From Labilithrix sp. (GTDB taxonomy: Bacteria; Myxococcota_A; Polyangia; Polyangiales; Polyangiaceae): a DNA stretch of 64,000 nucleotides. Below the pieces are notes generated by a model that was not told the DNA's origin, did no database searches, and was given only the letters and a program-made list of their open reading frames with translations. The stretch's first letter is position 1, and the number at the start of each line of letters is the position of its first letter. The position numbers and the translations under genes are program-made. Positions 1 through 9,091 of this stretch are shown in pieces. The DNA is taken from contig JAHBWF010000012.1 of the NCBI GenBank assembly GCA_019637105.1, forward strand, positions 26,510 through 90,509. Reading direction: 5' to 3'.

Positions 1-2
1 GC

Positions 3-494
3 CAGGAGGCCTACACGAGCGCGATCCTCCTGACCGAGGAGGGGCTCTACGAGCGCGCCCAGCTCTACGCGACCGACCTGAGCCAGCGGGCGCTCCGCGA
101 CGCGAAGGAGGCGGTCTACCCCGCGACGGCGCTCCCGGTCTTCGAGCAGAACCACCGCGCGTCCGGGGCGACCACCGACCTCGCCGATCACATCACAGCG
201 GCGTACGACCACATTTCCATCCGCGAGTCGCTGCGGAAGAACATCCTCTTCTTCCACCACGATCTCGTCTCCGATCACGTCTTCGGCGAGATGCACGTCG
301 TCTTCTGCAAAAATGTGCTCATTTATTTCGGTCGGGAGCTGCGGGAGCGGGTGCTCCAGAAGCTCGCGCAGAGCCTCCGGCCCGGCGGCTTCCTCTGCCT
401 CGGCACGGCCGAGCGCCTCACCGGCGCCACGGCGACCGAGAAGACCTTCACTCCGTTCTCCGCCGAAGCGCGGATCTATCGGTACGAGCCATGA
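3..494 (+). CDS. cheR: CheR-type chemotaxis methyltransferase, C-terminal part (5' end outside window)
   Basis: S-adenosylmethionine-dependent methyltransferase that methylates glutamates of chemoreceptors. The reading frame is open from base 3, so the N-terminal domain and start codon lie upstream of the window. Visible CheR hallmarks are the SAM-binding stretch EEGLYERAQLYATDLSQRAL, the segment NILFFHHDL, and the highly conserved FCKNVLIYF followed by LRPGGFLCLGTAE near the C-terminus. The stop codon overlaps the ATG of the next gene (ATGA), so the two are translationally coupled. This implies a chemosensory-like signalling locus whose remainder lies to the left. Confidence 0.93.
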   Translation, partial: QEAYTSAILLTEEGLYERAQLYATDLSQRALRDAKEAVYPATALPVFEQNHRASGATTDLADHITAAYDHISIRESLRKNILFFHHDLVSDHVFGEMHVVFCKNVLIYFGRELRERVLQKLAQSLRPGGFLCLGTAERLTGATATEKTFTPFSAEARIYRYEP

Positions 495-1639
495 GCGAGT
501 CGCCCAAGGTCCTCATCGTCGACGACGTCGAGGCGAACCTGATCGCCATGGAGGCGCTCCTCGGCGGCCTCGACTGCGTGATCGTGCGCGCGGGCTCGGG
601 CAACGACGCGCTCCGCTGGCTCTTGCGGCACGAGTTCGCCGCGATGCTCCTCGACGTGCAGATGCCGGGGATGGACGGCTTCGAGGTGGCGCGGCTCGCG
701 CGGATGAACCCGAGGTCGCGCGAGGTCCCCATCATCTTCGTCACCGCGATGCTCGAGACGGACGAGAACCTCTTCCTCGGCTACGAGAGCGGCGCGGTCG
801 ACGTGCTCTTCAAGCCGCTGAACGCCCACGTCCTCGTGAGCAAGGTGCAGGTGTTCCTCGAGCTCGATCGGAGCCGGAGGAGGCTCGCCGACGAGATCGA
901 GGCGCACAAGCGCACGCTCGCCGACCTCGACGCCTTCAACTACTCGGTCTCGCACGACCTCCGAGCGCCGCTGCGCCCCCTCAAGGGGTTCAGCGAGATC
1001 CTGCTCGAGGAGCACGCCCAGAAGCTCGACGACGAGGGCCGGCGCCTCTTGTCGAGGATCGCCACGGCCGCCGACAAGATGGATCACCTGATCGACGATC
1101 TGCTCCGCCTCTCGAAGGTGAGCCGCGTGCGCCCGAGCGCGGGCCTCGTCGTGTCGCTGAGCGACCTCGCGCGGGAGATCGTCGCGGAGCTGCGCGGCGA
1201 CCACCCCGATCGTGAGGTCGACTTCGTCGCCGCGGCGGATCTGAGCGCGCACGGCGACGCGAGCCTCCTCCGCATCGCCCTCGAGAACCTGCTCCGCAAC
1301 GCCTGGAAGTTCACGACGCGCTCCCCGAACGCGCGCATCGAGGTGGGCTCGACGACCCTCGGAGCCGAGACCGTCTATTTCGTCCGCGACAACGGCGTGG
1401 GGTTCGATCCGCGTCACGGCGACAAGCTCTTCCGCGCGTTCCAGCGCCTCCACTCGAGCGCGGATTTCGAGGGCACGGGGATCGGCCTCGCGATCGTCGA
1501 GCGGGTGATCCGCCACCACGGCGGCCGCATCTGGGCGGACGCGGCGACCGACCGAGGCGCGACGTTCTTCTTCACGCTCCCCTCCGGGCGCCCACCCCCG
1601 GGCGTCGCGGGCTCCTCCGTCACGCCGGGCGGCGCCTGA
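491..1639 (+). CDS. Response regulator-histidine kinase fusion protein
   Basis: A soluble 382-residue protein of two parts. Residues about 6-125 form a receiver domain with the acidic pair D11/D12, phospho-acceptor D55 in LLDVQMPGMDGF, T85 and K108. A short coiled linker follows. Residues about 145-375 form a kinase with an H-box around H155 (FNYSVSHDLRAPLR), an N-box (ENLLRNAWKF), a G1 box (VRDNGVGF) and a G2 box (GTGIGLAIVERV). The H-box resembles that of phytochrome-type kinases. No membrane segment is present. The receiver placed before the kinase suggests that phosphorylation of the receiver by another kinase gates activity. It overlaps cheR by 4 nt, and CheR-like partners in such pairs often belong to non-flagellar chemosensory circuits. 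The output partner is not visible. Confidence 0.9.
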   Translation: MSESPKVLIVDDVEANLIAMEALLGGLDCVIVRAGSGNDALRWLLRHEFAAMLLDVQMPGMDGFEVARLARMNPRSREVPIIFVTAMLETDENLFLGYESGAVDVLFKPLNAHVLVSKVQVFLELDRSRRRLADEIEAHKRTLADLDAFNYSVSHDLRAPLRPLKGFSEILLEEHAQKLDDEGRRLLSRIATAADKMDHLIDDLLRLSKVSRVRPSAGLVVSLSDLAREIVAELRGDHPDREVDFVAAADLSAHGDASLLRIALENLLRNAWKFTTRSPNARIEVGSTTLGAETVYFVRDNGVGFDPRHGDKLFRAFQRLHSSADFEGTGIGLAIVERVIRHHGGRIWADAATDRGATFFFTLPSGRPPPGVAGSSVTPGGA

Positions 1640-1686
1640 GCGCCGACCGCCTCGCCCGTCCCGATACGGCGTCCCGATGTCGCGCG

Positions 1687-2886
1687 ATGCGTTCTAAGCT
1701 CGTGCCCGTGAAGCGCGCCGCTCTCCTGCTCTCCGCCTTGGTCCTCGCCGCCGCGTGCGAGCGTGAGCGTCCCCCGGCGTCCCCGGCCCCGGGCGCGGCG
1801 GCGCCCGTCCTCGAGCCCGGCGCGACGGCCGGCCCGAGCGCCGCCGACCTCGCGAACGCCGGCGCCCCGACGGGCGAGGGGCTCATCACGGGGTGGCTCG
1901 AGGTGAAGGGGAACCGCATCCGCCTGCCGAACGGAGAGCCCTTTCGAGGCCGCGGCGCCAACCTGCACGACACGCGCTCGTGCGACGGCTGCGCGTGGGA
2001 GCCGCCTCACGTCGACGAGGTGCTCCGGCGGATCGACGCGCTCACGGACGAGTGGCACGCGACGTTCATCCGCCTCCTCCTCGAGAGCTACCCGGACGAC
2101 GGACGCGCGAAGAACGGCGGCAACGCGCGCGTGCACTACCGGAACGTCCTCGACGATCCGCGCTACTTCAGCGACGTGATGCGGATCATCGGGCACGTCG
2201 GGAAGAAGAAGGGCGTCTACGTGCTCGTCTCGCTCTGGCAGGACCCGACGTTCTCGCCGCTCGGGTGGCCGAGCGCGCGCACCGCGCTCGTGTGGAAGAA
2301 GCTGGCGGCGGCGCTCAAGGACATGCCGTTCGTGCTCTTCGGCCTCGTGAACGAGCCGCAGTCGAACGAGGACGGCAAGCGCGACGCCGAGGTGTGGAGG
2401 GCCATGAACGACACCGTCGAGGCGATCCGCAGCGTCGAGCGCCCCGGGCGCTTCCACGTCGTCACGGTCCAGGGCACGCGCGAGTGGGGCCGTTCGCTCG
2501 ACTACTACGTCGAGCACCCGATCACGGCCGGCGGCGGCGTGAACGTCGCGTACGAGACGCACGTCTACAACCGCCCGGCGCGCTTCGACGAGCTGGTGGC
2601 GCGGCCGGCGAAGACGCTGCCGGTCGTCATCGGCGAGCTCGGACCGCAGCAAGACAAGGACGTGACGATGTTCCCGGAGGACTGCGAGGCGCTCTTCGAC
2701 CTCGCGGAGAAGCTGGACGTGCCGTGGATGGCCTGGTCCTTCCACACCAACTGCCCGCCGAACCTGCTCGTCGAGCGGAGGGACGTCTGCGGGGCGGGCG
2801 CCTCGCTCGAGCCGAGCGCGTGGGGCCGGCAGGTGAAGGCGCGCCTCGCGCGTCCGTGGGCGAGCCCGCGGTCCGCCGGCCCGTGA
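1687..2886 (+). CDS. Glycoside hydrolase family 5-like lipoprotein
   Basis: Probably an exported glycan hydrolase anchored to a membrane. It has a lipoprotein signal ending in the lipobox LAAAC, a Pro/Ala-rich linker to about residue 65, then a TIM-barrel-like domain. Cellulase (GH5) signatures are the putative acid/base glutamate in FGLVNEPQ (E223) and the putative nucleophile in VVIGELGP (E317), with the early barrel motif FRGRGANLH. The only in-frame ATG is used as start. A GTG at 1708 gives an equally good signal peptide and lies 9 nt after a TCTAAG hexamer that could be a -10 box, so the shorter form is possible. The polysaccharide substrate cannot be read from sequence. Confidence 0.8.
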   Translation: MRSKLVPVKRAALLLSALVLAAACERERPPASPAPGAAAPVLEPGATAGPSAADLANAGAPTGEGLITGWLEVKGNRIRLPNGEPFRGRGANLHDTRSCDGCAWEPPHVDEVLRRIDALTDEWHATFIRLLLESYPDDGRAKNGGNARVHYRNVLDDPRYFSDVMRIIGHVGKKKGVYVLVSLWQDPTFSPLGWPSARTALVWKKLAAALKDMPFVLFGLVNEPQSNEDGKRDAEVWRAMNDTVEAIRSVERPGRFHVVTVQGTREWGRSLDYYVEHPITAGGGVNVAYETHVYNRPARFDELVARPAKTLPVVIGELGPQQDKDVTMFPEDCEALFDLAEKLDVPWMAWSFHTNCPPNLLVERRDVCGAGASLEPSAWGRQVKARLARPWASPRSAGP

Positions 2887-2956
2887 GCCGCCGGCCGCGC
2901 CGCGCCGCGCCGTCGCACCGAGCGAACGACGATGTGACGCCAGGTGGCGCACGGAT

Positions 2957-2965
2957 TGCTATGAT
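2957..2965 (+). promoter_or_regulatory. Extended -10 promoter element
   Basis: TGCTATGAT, an extended -10 (TGnTATGAT), ends 12 nt before the ATG of the small membrane protein at 2978. No convincing -35 is visible. If it is used, the transcript would have a leader of only about 5-6 nt. Confidence 0.45.
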
Positions 2966-2977
2966 CTCCGCCGTCCG

Positions 2978-3184
2978 ATGCAGAAGGCGCTCCTCATCAG
3001 CATCCTCTTCGCCACGGTGCTCATCCCGCTCATCGCCGCGCGTGGCGGAACTGTGAAGAGCGCCGTGCGCCGGAGCGTGATCGCCACGGGCGTGTTCTGC
3101 GTCGTCTACTGGCTCGGGCTGCTCTTCGTCTACCCGGCGCTCACCGCGGGGAAGCCGAACCTGCAGAACCAGGGCATGCAGTAG
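2978..3184 (+). CDS. Small two-helix membrane protein
   Basis: A 68-residue protein with two hydrophobic helices, at about residues 4-21 and 35-55, separated by a short basic segment (KSAVRRS). No family is recognised. It lies between the GH5-like lipoprotein and the convergent ferredoxin gene, with its stop 18 bp from the ferredoxin stop. The ATG follows a clear extended -10 element, which supports a real gene despite its size. Function unknown. Confidence 0.65.
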   Translation: MQKALLISILFATVLIPLIAARGGTVKSAVRRSVIATGVFCVVYWLGLLFVYPALTAGKPNLQNQGMQ

Positions 3185-3202
3185 CGCCGCCGGCGACCGC
3201 CG

Positions 3203-3577
3203 TCAGCGGGGATCGGGGTTCGGCCCCGGGCGCTTCGTGTACTTGCCGCGGTGCTCGGGGTGCTCGTTCTCGAACGCCTCCAGGCTCTCGCGCGTGATCT
3301 CGACCTCGACCTCGCCGTCGCGCTCGATCGTCGACTGGCAGCCGAGGCGCGAGTTGTGGCGGACGTCGAAGGCCTTGTCGAGGATGTCCTCCTCCTCCTC
3401 CTCCTGCTCGCTGAGCAGCTCGGCGCCCTTCGTCACGTAGACGTGGCAGGTCGAGCACGCGCAGACGCCGCCGCAGGCGTAGCCCTCCGGCGCGTCGATC
3501 TTCTGGGCGGCCTGGAGGATGCTCGAGCCGACGGGCACCTCGGTCTCGCCGTATCCCTTGAAGCGCACGATCGCCAT
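3203..3577 (-). CDS. fdx: ISC-type [2Fe-2S] ferredoxin
   Basis: Electron carrier of the ISC iron-sulfur assembly machinery. The 124-residue protein carries the adrenodoxin-type ligand pattern C35-X5-C41-X2-C44-X35-C80, matching the spacing of E. coli Fdx, with an additional C39. A run of glutamates (SEQEEEEEDILD) precedes the last ligand. The start is the ATG at 3577, which follows a GA-rich Shine-Dalgarno-like stretch (GAGAGAAGG). It is the last gene of the isc operon, 68 bp behind hscA. Confidence 0.92.
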   Translation of the reverse strand: MAIVRFKGYGETEVPVGSSILQAAQKIDAPEGYACGGVCACSTCHVYVTKGAELLSEQEEEEEDILDKAFDVRHNSRLGCQSTIERDGEVEVEITRESLEAFENEHPEHRGKYTKRPGPNPDPR

Positions 3578-3645
3578 CTCGATGACCTTCTCTCTCTTTC
3601 TCTTCCTTGGCTCGTGTCGTGGCCGCGCCGCGCGCGGCCGGGCGC

Positions 3646-5610
3646 TCAGCCCGACGGCGGCGCCGGCGGCAGAGGCCCGCTCTCCGCGTGCGCGGCCTCG
3701 ATGCCCTTCGCGTGCTCGACCGACCGCTCGACCGTCTCGAGCGCCTGACCTTCGATCGCCTGGGCGATCGCGCGGTTCATCCGCCGCCCCGCGAAGCCCT
3801 TCGTCGCCGCGTCGAGGTCCTCGATCTTGAGCTCGACGCGGCGGGCGTCGGCGCCGGAGATCGCCCCCTCGAGATCGGCGATCGCCGACTCGATGCGCGC
3901 CTGCTCGCCCGGCTCGAGCAGGTCCGGATCGGCCGCGAGCGACTTCTTCGTCGAGGCGACGACGCGCGACGCCTCGACGCGAACCTCGGCGAGCTTGCGC
4001 GCGGCGAGGTCTTCTTCGCCGTGATCGATCGCGTCGAGGAGCATCTGCTCGACCGTGTCGTCGTCGAGGCCGTACGACGGCTTGACGCTCACGGTCTGCT
4101 CGACGCCGGTGCGCTCCTCGCGGGCGTGCACCGAGAGGAGCCCGTCGGCGTCGACGCGGAACGTGACCTCGAGGCGCGCCATGCCCGCGACCATCGGGGG
4201 GATGCCCTTGAGCGTGAAGCGCGCGAGGCTCCGGCAGTCGGCGGCGAGCTCGCGCTCGCCCTGGACGACGTGGATCTCGAACCCCGTCTGGTTGTCCTCC
4301 TGCGTGGTGTAGGCCGCGCGCGCGGCCGCCGGCGTGGTCGTGTTGCGCGGGAGGATGCGGTCGACGACGCCGCCGCCGACCTCGATCCCGAGCGAGAGCG
4401 GGATCACGTCGAGGAGGAGCACGTCGTCGGCGCTCCCCTGCCCCGCGAGCAGGTTCGCCTGGATCGCCGCGCCCAGCGCCACGACCTCCTCGGGATCGAT
4501 GTCGCCGAGCGGCTCCTTGCCGAAGGTCTTCGCCACCCAGCTCCGGACCGCGGGGACGCGCGTGGCGCCGCCGACCAGGATGACGCCGTCGAGCTCTTCG
4601 GGCTTCATGCCGGCGTCCTTGAGCGCGCGCCGGCACGCGGCTCCGGTCCGCGCGAGCAGCGGCTCGACGAGCTCGTCGAAGCGCGCGCGCGCGATCGACA
4701 GCGGCGCGCCGGCCTCCGCGCCCGGTCCGCCGAACGGGCTCTCGAAGTCGACGACGTCCGCGTCGGTGAGGCCGTGCTTGACGCGGCGCGCGAGGTCGAG
4801 GACGACGCGCACCTCGGACGGCGAGGCGGAGCTCGCCTCGCGGCCCGTGAGGCGGAAGATCTCCTCGGCGAGCGCGCGGTCCATGTCGTCGCCGCCGAGC
4901 GCGCTGTCGCCGCCGGTCGCGCGCACCTGGAAGACGCCGTCGTCGAGCACGAGGATCGTGACGTCGAACGTGCCGCCCCCGAGGTCGTAGACGGCGAACT
5001 TCCCGTTCTGCTTCTTCTCGAGGCCGTACGCGAGCGCGGCCGCGGTCGGCTCGTTCAGGAGGCGGAGGACCTCGAGCCCGGCGAGCCGACCGGCGTCCTT
5101 GGTCGCCTGCCGCTGGGCGTCGTCGAAATACGCGGGGACGGTGATGACCGCGCCGCCGACGCTGCGGAGCTCGTCCTCGGCCAGCCGCCGGAGCGAGCGG
5201 AGGATCTCGGCGCTCACCTCGACCGGCGTCACGACCTTCTCGCCGACGGCGAAGCGGACGACGTTCGGCGCGCCCTCCTCCGGCACGACGAAGGCGTAGG
5301 GGCCGAGGCGCCGCGTCTCCGGATCGTCGCCGCCGCGGCCCATGAAGCGCTTGACGCTGACGATGGTCTCGCGCGGGCGCTCGGCGGCGCGGAGCTGCGC
5401 GTTTTTGCCGACGACCACCTCCCCGGCGTCGCCGTAGTGGACCACGCTCGGTACGAGCGCGGCCTGGTCGCAGTCCTTCACCGTCGTCGGGCGCTCGTTC
5501 TTCACGTAAGCCACGAGCGAGTTCGTGGTGCCGAGGTCGATCCCGATCGGCTTCGGCGGCGCCTTCGGGTCGAAGATCTCGAGGAGGCCTGAGCTCGGGG
5601 CCTGGCTCAC
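3646..5610 (-). CDS. hscA: Hsp70-class chaperone HscA
   Basis: ATPase chaperone that assists release of the nascent Fe-S cluster from IscU, acting with HscB. The nucleotide-binding domain shows [10 protein letters not shown] (residues about 22-31), [11 protein letters not shown] and [11 protein letters not shown]. The substrate-binding domain shows [14 protein letters not shown]. At 654 residues it is slightly longer than E. coli HscA, with a short Pro-rich tail. The GTG at 5610 is chosen because it overlaps the hscB stop (GTGA) and gives the usual distance to the first ATPase motif. An in-frame extension upstream runs through hscB and is spurious. Confidence 0.94.
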   Translation of the reverse strand: MSQAPSSGLLEIFDPKAPPKPIGIDLGTTNSLVAYVKNERPTTVKDCDQAALVPSVVHYGDAGEVVVGKNAQLRAAERPRETIVSVKRFMGRGGDDPETRRLGPYAFVVPEEGAPNVVRFAVGEKVVTPVEVSAEILRSLRRLAEDELRSVGGAVITVPAYFDDAQRQATKDAGRLAGLEVLRLLNEPTAAALAYGLEKKQNGKFAVYDLGGGTFDVTILVLDDGVFQVRATGGDSALGGDDMDRALAEEIFRLTGREASSASPSEVRVVLDLARRVKHGLTDADVVDFESPFGGPGAEAGAPLSIARARFDELVEPLLARTGAACRRALKDAGMKPEELDGVILVGGATRVPAVRSWVAKTFGKEPLGDIDPEEVVALGAAIQANLLAGQGSADDVLLLDVIPLSLGIEVGGGVVDRILPRNTTTPAAARAAYTTQEDNQTGFEIHVVQGERELAADCRSLARFTLKGIPPMVAGMARLEVTFRVDADGLLSVHAREERTGVEQTVSVKPSYGLDDDTVEQMLLDAIDHGEEDLAARKLAEVRVEASRVVASTKKSLAADPDLLEPGEQARIESAIADLEGAISGADARRVELKIEDLDAATKGFAGRRMNRAIAQAIEGQALETVERSVEHAKGIEAAHAESGPLPPAPPSG

Positions 5611-6167
5611 GGCGACACCCCCCTCGCGCCGGCGAGGGCGCGCTCTTCGGCTTCCTCCTCGATCGCCTCGACCTCGTCGAGGAACCGTCGGTAGAAGCGG
5701 AGCTCGCCGAGGAGCGGCAGGAGCGCGGCGAGCTCGTCCCTCGAGGGCGAGCCGCCCGCGAAGCCGGCCGTCAGCCTCGACTCCACCGCCTTCGCCCGCG
5801 CGGAGACGCCGGCGCCGAGCGCCTTCACCTTCGCGAGGTCCCGCGCGGCGCGCGCGTCGGCGAGCGCCTCGCGCTCCTCCATCACCTCCATGAGGAAGGC
5901 GGGGCTCGCCTTGGGCTCGTTGGTCTCGCCCACCGCGAGGCCCTCGGCCTGGAAGAGCGCCTCCGCGCGACGGATGGGGTCGCGGAGGACACGCCACGCC
6001 TCGTTCACGCTCGCGGCCTTCTCGAGCGCTGCGCGCCGCTCGCTCGCGCCCGCCTGGGCGAACTTGTCGGGGTGGAGCGCGCGAGACAGCTCGCGGTGCG
6101 TCTTCTCCAGCGCCGAGAGGTCGAGATCGAAGCGGCGCGGGGCGCCGAGCATAGCGAAGGGATCCAT
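5607..6167 (-). CDS. hscB: Co-chaperone HscB (J-domain protein)
   Basis: J-domain co-chaperone that delivers IscU to HscA and stimulates its ATPase. The N-terminal J domain begins [20 protein letters not shown] and contains the HPD triad ([10 protein letters not shown]). The C-terminal helical part matches the IscU-binding domain in length; the whole protein is 186 residues. The ATG at 6167 lies 73 bp after iscA, and its stop overlaps the hscA GTG by 4 nt, implying translational coupling. Confidence 0.92.
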   Translation of the reverse strand: MDPFAMLGAPRRFDLDLSALEKTHRELSRALHPDKFAQAGASERRAALEKAASVNEAWRVLRDPIRRAEALFQAEGLAVGETNEPKASPAFLMEVMEEREALADARAARDLAKVKALGAGVSARAKAVESRLTAGFAGGSPSRDELAALLPLLGELRFYRRFLDEVEAIEEEAEERALAGARGVSP

Positions 6168-6240
6168 GGTCGTCAGTCCAGAGGCCTCGGTGTTGGTTCC
6201 CCGGAGGCGCGCTCGCCGGGGACGGAGGGCTGCGGACCGT

Positions 6241-6705
6241 TCACACCGTGAACGACGTGCCGCAGCCGCAGGAGGACTTCTCGTTCGGGTTGATGAACTT
6301 GAAGCCCTGCCGCATGAGCGTCTTCTCCCAGTCGAACGTCGCGCCGTTGAGGTAGAGGAGGCTCTTCTTGTCGACCACGATGCGGACGCCCGAGCCGTCG
6401 GTCGCCTTCAGGTCGTAGACGACGTCGCGCGCGCGCGGCTCGCCGTCGTGGAACTCGATGACGTACGAGAAGCCGGAGCAGCCGCCGCCGCGGATGCCGA
6501 CTCGGAGCGCCGTGCCCGGCACGCCGCGCTTCTCGATCTGCGCTCCGACCGCGTCGACGGCGGCCTGCGTGATGACGATGCCGAGCTTCTTCGAAGCGGG
6601 CGGCTGCGAGGAGGGCGCGCCGCCCGCCGCCGCCTCGCCGCCCGGCGGCGCGCCGTGGGGCGTCGTGGTGCTCGGTGCGCGGTCCTCGTGGGTCGTCTCG
6701 TTCAT
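6241..6705 (-). CDS. iscA: A-type Fe-S carrier protein IscA
   Basis: HesB/IscA-family carrier for iron or Fe-S clusters. The three conserved cysteines are present as C76 (GGGCSGFSY) and C146/C148 in the C-terminal CGCG motif. The core of about 110 residues is preceded by a 38-residue Pro/Ala/Gly-rich, probably disordered extension that is unusual for the family. It lies between iscU and hscB as in the classical operon. The ATG at 6705 follows a GA-rich ribosome-binding stretch (AGAGAAG). Confidence 0.92.
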   Translation of the reverse strand: MNETTHEDRAPSTTTPHGAPPGGEAAAGGAPSSQPPASKKLGIVITQAAVDAVGAQIEKRGVPGTALRVGIRGGGCSGFSYVIEFHDGEPRARDVVYDLKATDGSGVRIVVDKKSLLYLNGATFDWEKTLMRQGFKFINPNEKSSCGCGTSFTV

Positions 6706-6748
6706 CTCGACTTCTCTCTTCTTCTTCGTGGCCGTCCGCCCGCGGCGC

Positions 6749-7141
6749 TCAGGCCTTCTTCGCGGCCTGCTTCGCGCGGTAGTCGGCGATCGCGCTCTTG
6801 ATCGCGTCCTCGGCGAGGACCGAGCAGTGGATCTTCACCGGCGGCAGGTTGAGCTCGTTGACGATGTCGACGTTCTTGATCGCCTCGGCCTCCTCGACCT
6901 TCTTGCCCTTGATCCACTCGGTGGCGAGGGACGACGACGCGATGGCCGAGCCGCAGCCGAACGTCTTAAACTTCGCGTCCTGGATGACGCCGTCGTCGCT
7001 GACCTTGATCTGGAGGCGCATGACGTCGCCGCACGCGGGCGCCCCGACGAGGCCGGTGCCGACGCTCGGGTCTTCCTTGTCGAGGGTGCCGACGTTGCGC
7101 GGGTTCTCCGCGTGGTCGATGACTTTTTCGCTGTAGGCCAT
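6749..7141 (-). CDS. iscU: Fe-S cluster scaffold IscU
   Basis: Scaffold on which [2Fe-2S] and [4Fe-4S] clusters are built from IscS-derived sulfur. Cluster ligands C37 (APACGD, with D39), C63 (FGCGSAIASSS) and C106 (KIHCSVLAED) are all present. The HscA-recognition motif LPPVK at residues 99-103 is intact, which matches the hscA and hscB genes downstream. It is 130 residues, the normal size. It is separated by 31 bp from iscS and 43 bp from iscA. Confidence 0.97.
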   Translation of the reverse strand: MAYSEKVIDHAENPRNVGTLDKEDPSVGTGLVGAPACGDVMRLQIKVSDDGVIQDAKFKTFGCGSAIASSSLATEWIKGKKVEEAEAIKNVDIVNELNLPPVKIHCSVLAEDAIKSAIADYRAKQAAKKA

Positions 7142-7172
7142 CTGTGCTCTCTCTCCGATTCTCGGTCCAGGT

Positions 7173-8396
7173 TCAGTGAGCGACCCACTGGACGCTCTTG
7201 AGGTCGATGCCGTCCTTGTACATCTCGTACAGCGGAGACATGTTCCTGAGGTGCTTGACCTTGTCGATGACGAGGTCGGCCACGAAGTCGATCTCCTCCT
7301 CGGTCGTGTAGCGGCCGAGGCCGAAGCGGATGCTCGAGTGCGCGAGCTCGTCGCCGACGCCGAGCGCGCGGAGGACGTAGCTCGGCTCGAGGCTCGCGGA
7401 CGTGCACGCCGAGCCGGAGCTCACGGCCACGTCCTTGATCGCCATCATCATCGCCTCGCCCTCGACGAAGGCGAACGAGACGTTGAGGTTGCCCGGCAGG
7501 CGGTGCTCGAGCGAGCCGTTGACGAAGACCTCCTCCAGCGAGGTCTCGAGCTTCTTCCGGAGGCGCTCGCGCATGGCGAGCAGGCGCGCGCTCTCCTCCT
7601 TGCCCTCCTTCGACATGATGTCGGCGGCCTTGCCGAAGCCCACGATGCCGGGGACGTTGAGCGTGCCCGAGCGCATGCCGCGCTCGTGACCGCCGCCGTC
7701 CATCTGCGCGACGAGGCGCACGCGCGGCTTGCTGCGGCGGACGTAGAGGCCGCCCACGCCCTTCGGGCCGTACATCTTGTGCGCCGTGACGCTCGCGAGG
7801 TCGACGTTCATCTTCTGGACGTCGAACGGCACCTTGCCCACGCCCTGGACCGCGTCCGAGTGGAAGAGCACGCCGCGCTCGCGCGTGAGCTTGCCGATCT
7901 CTTCGAGCGGCTGGACGGTGCCGATCTCGTTGTTGGCGAGCATGATCGAGACGAGGATCGTCTTGTCCGTGATCGCCCTCTTCACGTCGTCGGGATCGAC
8001 GCGGCCGTCCTTGCCGACGCCGAGGTACGTCACCTCGTAGCCCTCTTTCTCGAGGCGCTTGCACGTGTCGAGCACGGCCTTGTGCTCGATCACGCTCGTG
8101 ATGATGTGGTTGCCCTTCTCCTTGTAGAACTCGGCGACGCCCTTGATCGCGACGTTGTTGGACTCGGTCGCGCCCGAGGTGAAGACGATCTCCTTCTCGC
8201 TCTGCGCGTTGACGAGCTTGCCGATGCGCTCGCGCGCGTAGTCGACGGCCTCCTCGGCCGTCCATCCGAAGGCGTGGCTGCGGCTCGCCGCGTTGCCGAA
8301 CTTCTCGTTGAAGTACGGCAGCATCTCCTCGATGACGCGCGGGTCGACCGGCGTCGTCGAGTGGTAGTCCATGAAGATAGGGAGCTTGATGGCCAT
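7173..8396 (-). CDS. iscS: Cysteine desulfurase IscS
   Basis: PLP-dependent enzyme that converts L-cysteine to alanine and passes persulfide sulfur to IscU and other acceptors. The PLP lysine is K207 ([12 protein letters not shown]) and the catalytic cysteine is C331 in the mobile loop [21 protein letters not shown], diagnostic of group I (IscS/NifS) desulfurases. The N-terminal signature [13 protein letters not shown] and the length of 407 residues fit IscS. It lies 27 bp after the MerR-type regulator gene, the place usually following iscR. Confidence 0.97.
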   Translation of the reverse strand: MAIKLPIFMDYHSTTPVDPRVIEEMLPYFNEKFGNAASRSHAFGWTAEEAVDYARERIGKLVNAQSEKEIVFTSGATESNNVAIKGVAEFYKEKGNHIITSVIEHKAVLDTCKRLEKEGYEVTYLGVGKDGRVDPDDVKRAITDKTILVSIMLANNEIGTVQPLEEIGKLTRERGVLFHSDAVQGVGKVPFDVQKMNVDLASVTAHKMYGPKGVGGLYVRRSKPRVRLVAQMDGGGHERGMRSGTLNVPGIVGFGKAADIMSKEGKEESARLLAMRERLRKKLETSLEEVFVNGSLEHRLPGNLNVSFAFVEGEAMMMAIKDVAVSSGSACTSASLEPSYVLRALGVGDELAHSSIRFGLGRYTTEEEIDFVADLVIDKVKHLRNMSPLYEMYKDGIDLKSVQWVAH

Positions 8397-8423
8397 GGAA
8401 CGTCTCTCTTCTGCTGCTTGCTC

Positions 8424-8987
8424 TCAGGCGCGGAACCCCGCGACGAGGTCCGGAACTTCTCGCGCGCGATCGTGGTGGTTGCACGTCGGGCACTCCGCGA
8501 GGAGCTTTCCGGGCTCGCAGGCGGACTCACACGTGTCGAGGTAGTCGAGGCTCGCGAGGATCTCGCGCTCGAGCGTGCGGAGGCGCTCGATCTGCGTGCG
8601 GGCGTCGTCGAGCTTTCGCTTGTAGACCTCACGCACCTTCGCCATGGCGGACGGCGCGGACGCGGCGCGGCCCTCGGCCTCGACGTCCTTCACGATCGCC
8701 TTGATGTCCGTGAGGCTGAAGCCGAGGTCCTGGAGCTTGCCGATCCAGCGGATGCGCACGAGCGCTTCCGGGCCGTAGAGGCGGTAGCGGCCCTTCGACC
8801 GACCGGCAGGCTTCAAGAGCTCCATCTGCTCGTAGAGATGAATGGCGCGGACGGTCTTGCCTGCCTCGCGCGCGAGATCCCCGACCTGCATGAGCTCTTC
8901 CTCGGCGAGCACGCGCCCGCTCGCCGCCGCGGGCGGAGCGGCGGCCTCTGCGATTTCATTGAGGATGGGGAGGCGGACGTTGCTCAT
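8424..8987 (-). CDS. MerR-family regulator with C-terminal Cys cluster, first gene of isc operon
   Basis: Likely transcriptional regulator of the isc operon, which it heads. After a 30-residue extension, a MerR winged-helix DNA-binding domain spans about residues 33-105 (MQVGDLAREAGKTVRAIHLYEQ, then RYRLYG and LGFSLTDIKAIV). A dimerisation helix spans about 115-150. The C-terminus carries C153-X3-C157-X8-C166-X2-C169 followed by H171/H172. This spacing differs from the SoxR [2Fe-2S] pattern (C-X2-C-X-C-X5-C), but four cysteines could bind a metal or an Fe-S cluster. No Rrf2/IscR gene is in the window. The inference is that it senses cluster status or metal and takes the role of IscR; sequence alone cannot show the ligand. 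Confidence 0.85.
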   Translation of the reverse strand: MSNVRLPILNEIAEAAAPPAAASGRVLAEEELMQVGDLAREAGKTVRAIHLYEQMELLKPAGRSKGRYRLYGPEALVRIRWIGKLQDLGFSLTDIKAIVKDVEAEGRAASAPSAMAKVREVYKRKLDDARTQIERLRTLEREILASLDYLDTCESACEPGKLLAECPTCNHHDRAREVPDLVAGFRA

Positions 8988-9020
8988 GCGCTGGTCTTCA
9001 GCCGGGCTTTGCGGAGCCTT

Positions 9021-9042
9021 ACTCTCACGTGCACGTGAGGGT
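9021..9042. promoter_or_regulatory. Dyad O1, putative MerR operator
   Basis: A 22-bp dyad with the perfect core CTCACGTGCACGTGAG and outer ACT/GGT, nearly symmetrical. On the minus strand it is followed directly by TAAGGC, a -10-like hexamer reminiscent of MerR-controlled promoters, about 30 nt upstream of the regulator ATG. This is the geometry expected for MerR-type control of a promoter with a long spacer. It shares its ACTCT-ACGT-ACGT core with the dyad at 9092. Confidence 0.6.
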
Positions 9043-9056
9043 TGGAAGCAGAAAGA

Positions 9057-9086
9057 GTCTTAGGCGCCACCTCGGGGTGGCGTCAA
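9057..9086 (-). promoter_or_regulatory. Candidate isc operon promoter
   Basis: On the minus strand, TTGACG (9086-9081) and TAAGAC (9062-9057) are separated by 18 bp, longer than the 17-bp optimum. Most of the spacer is a hairpin-like dyad, GCCACC-4 nt-GGTGGC (9066-9081). It sits between dyads O1 and O2, upstream of the MerR-type gene. Confidence 0.5.
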
Positions 9087-9091
9087 GACCA

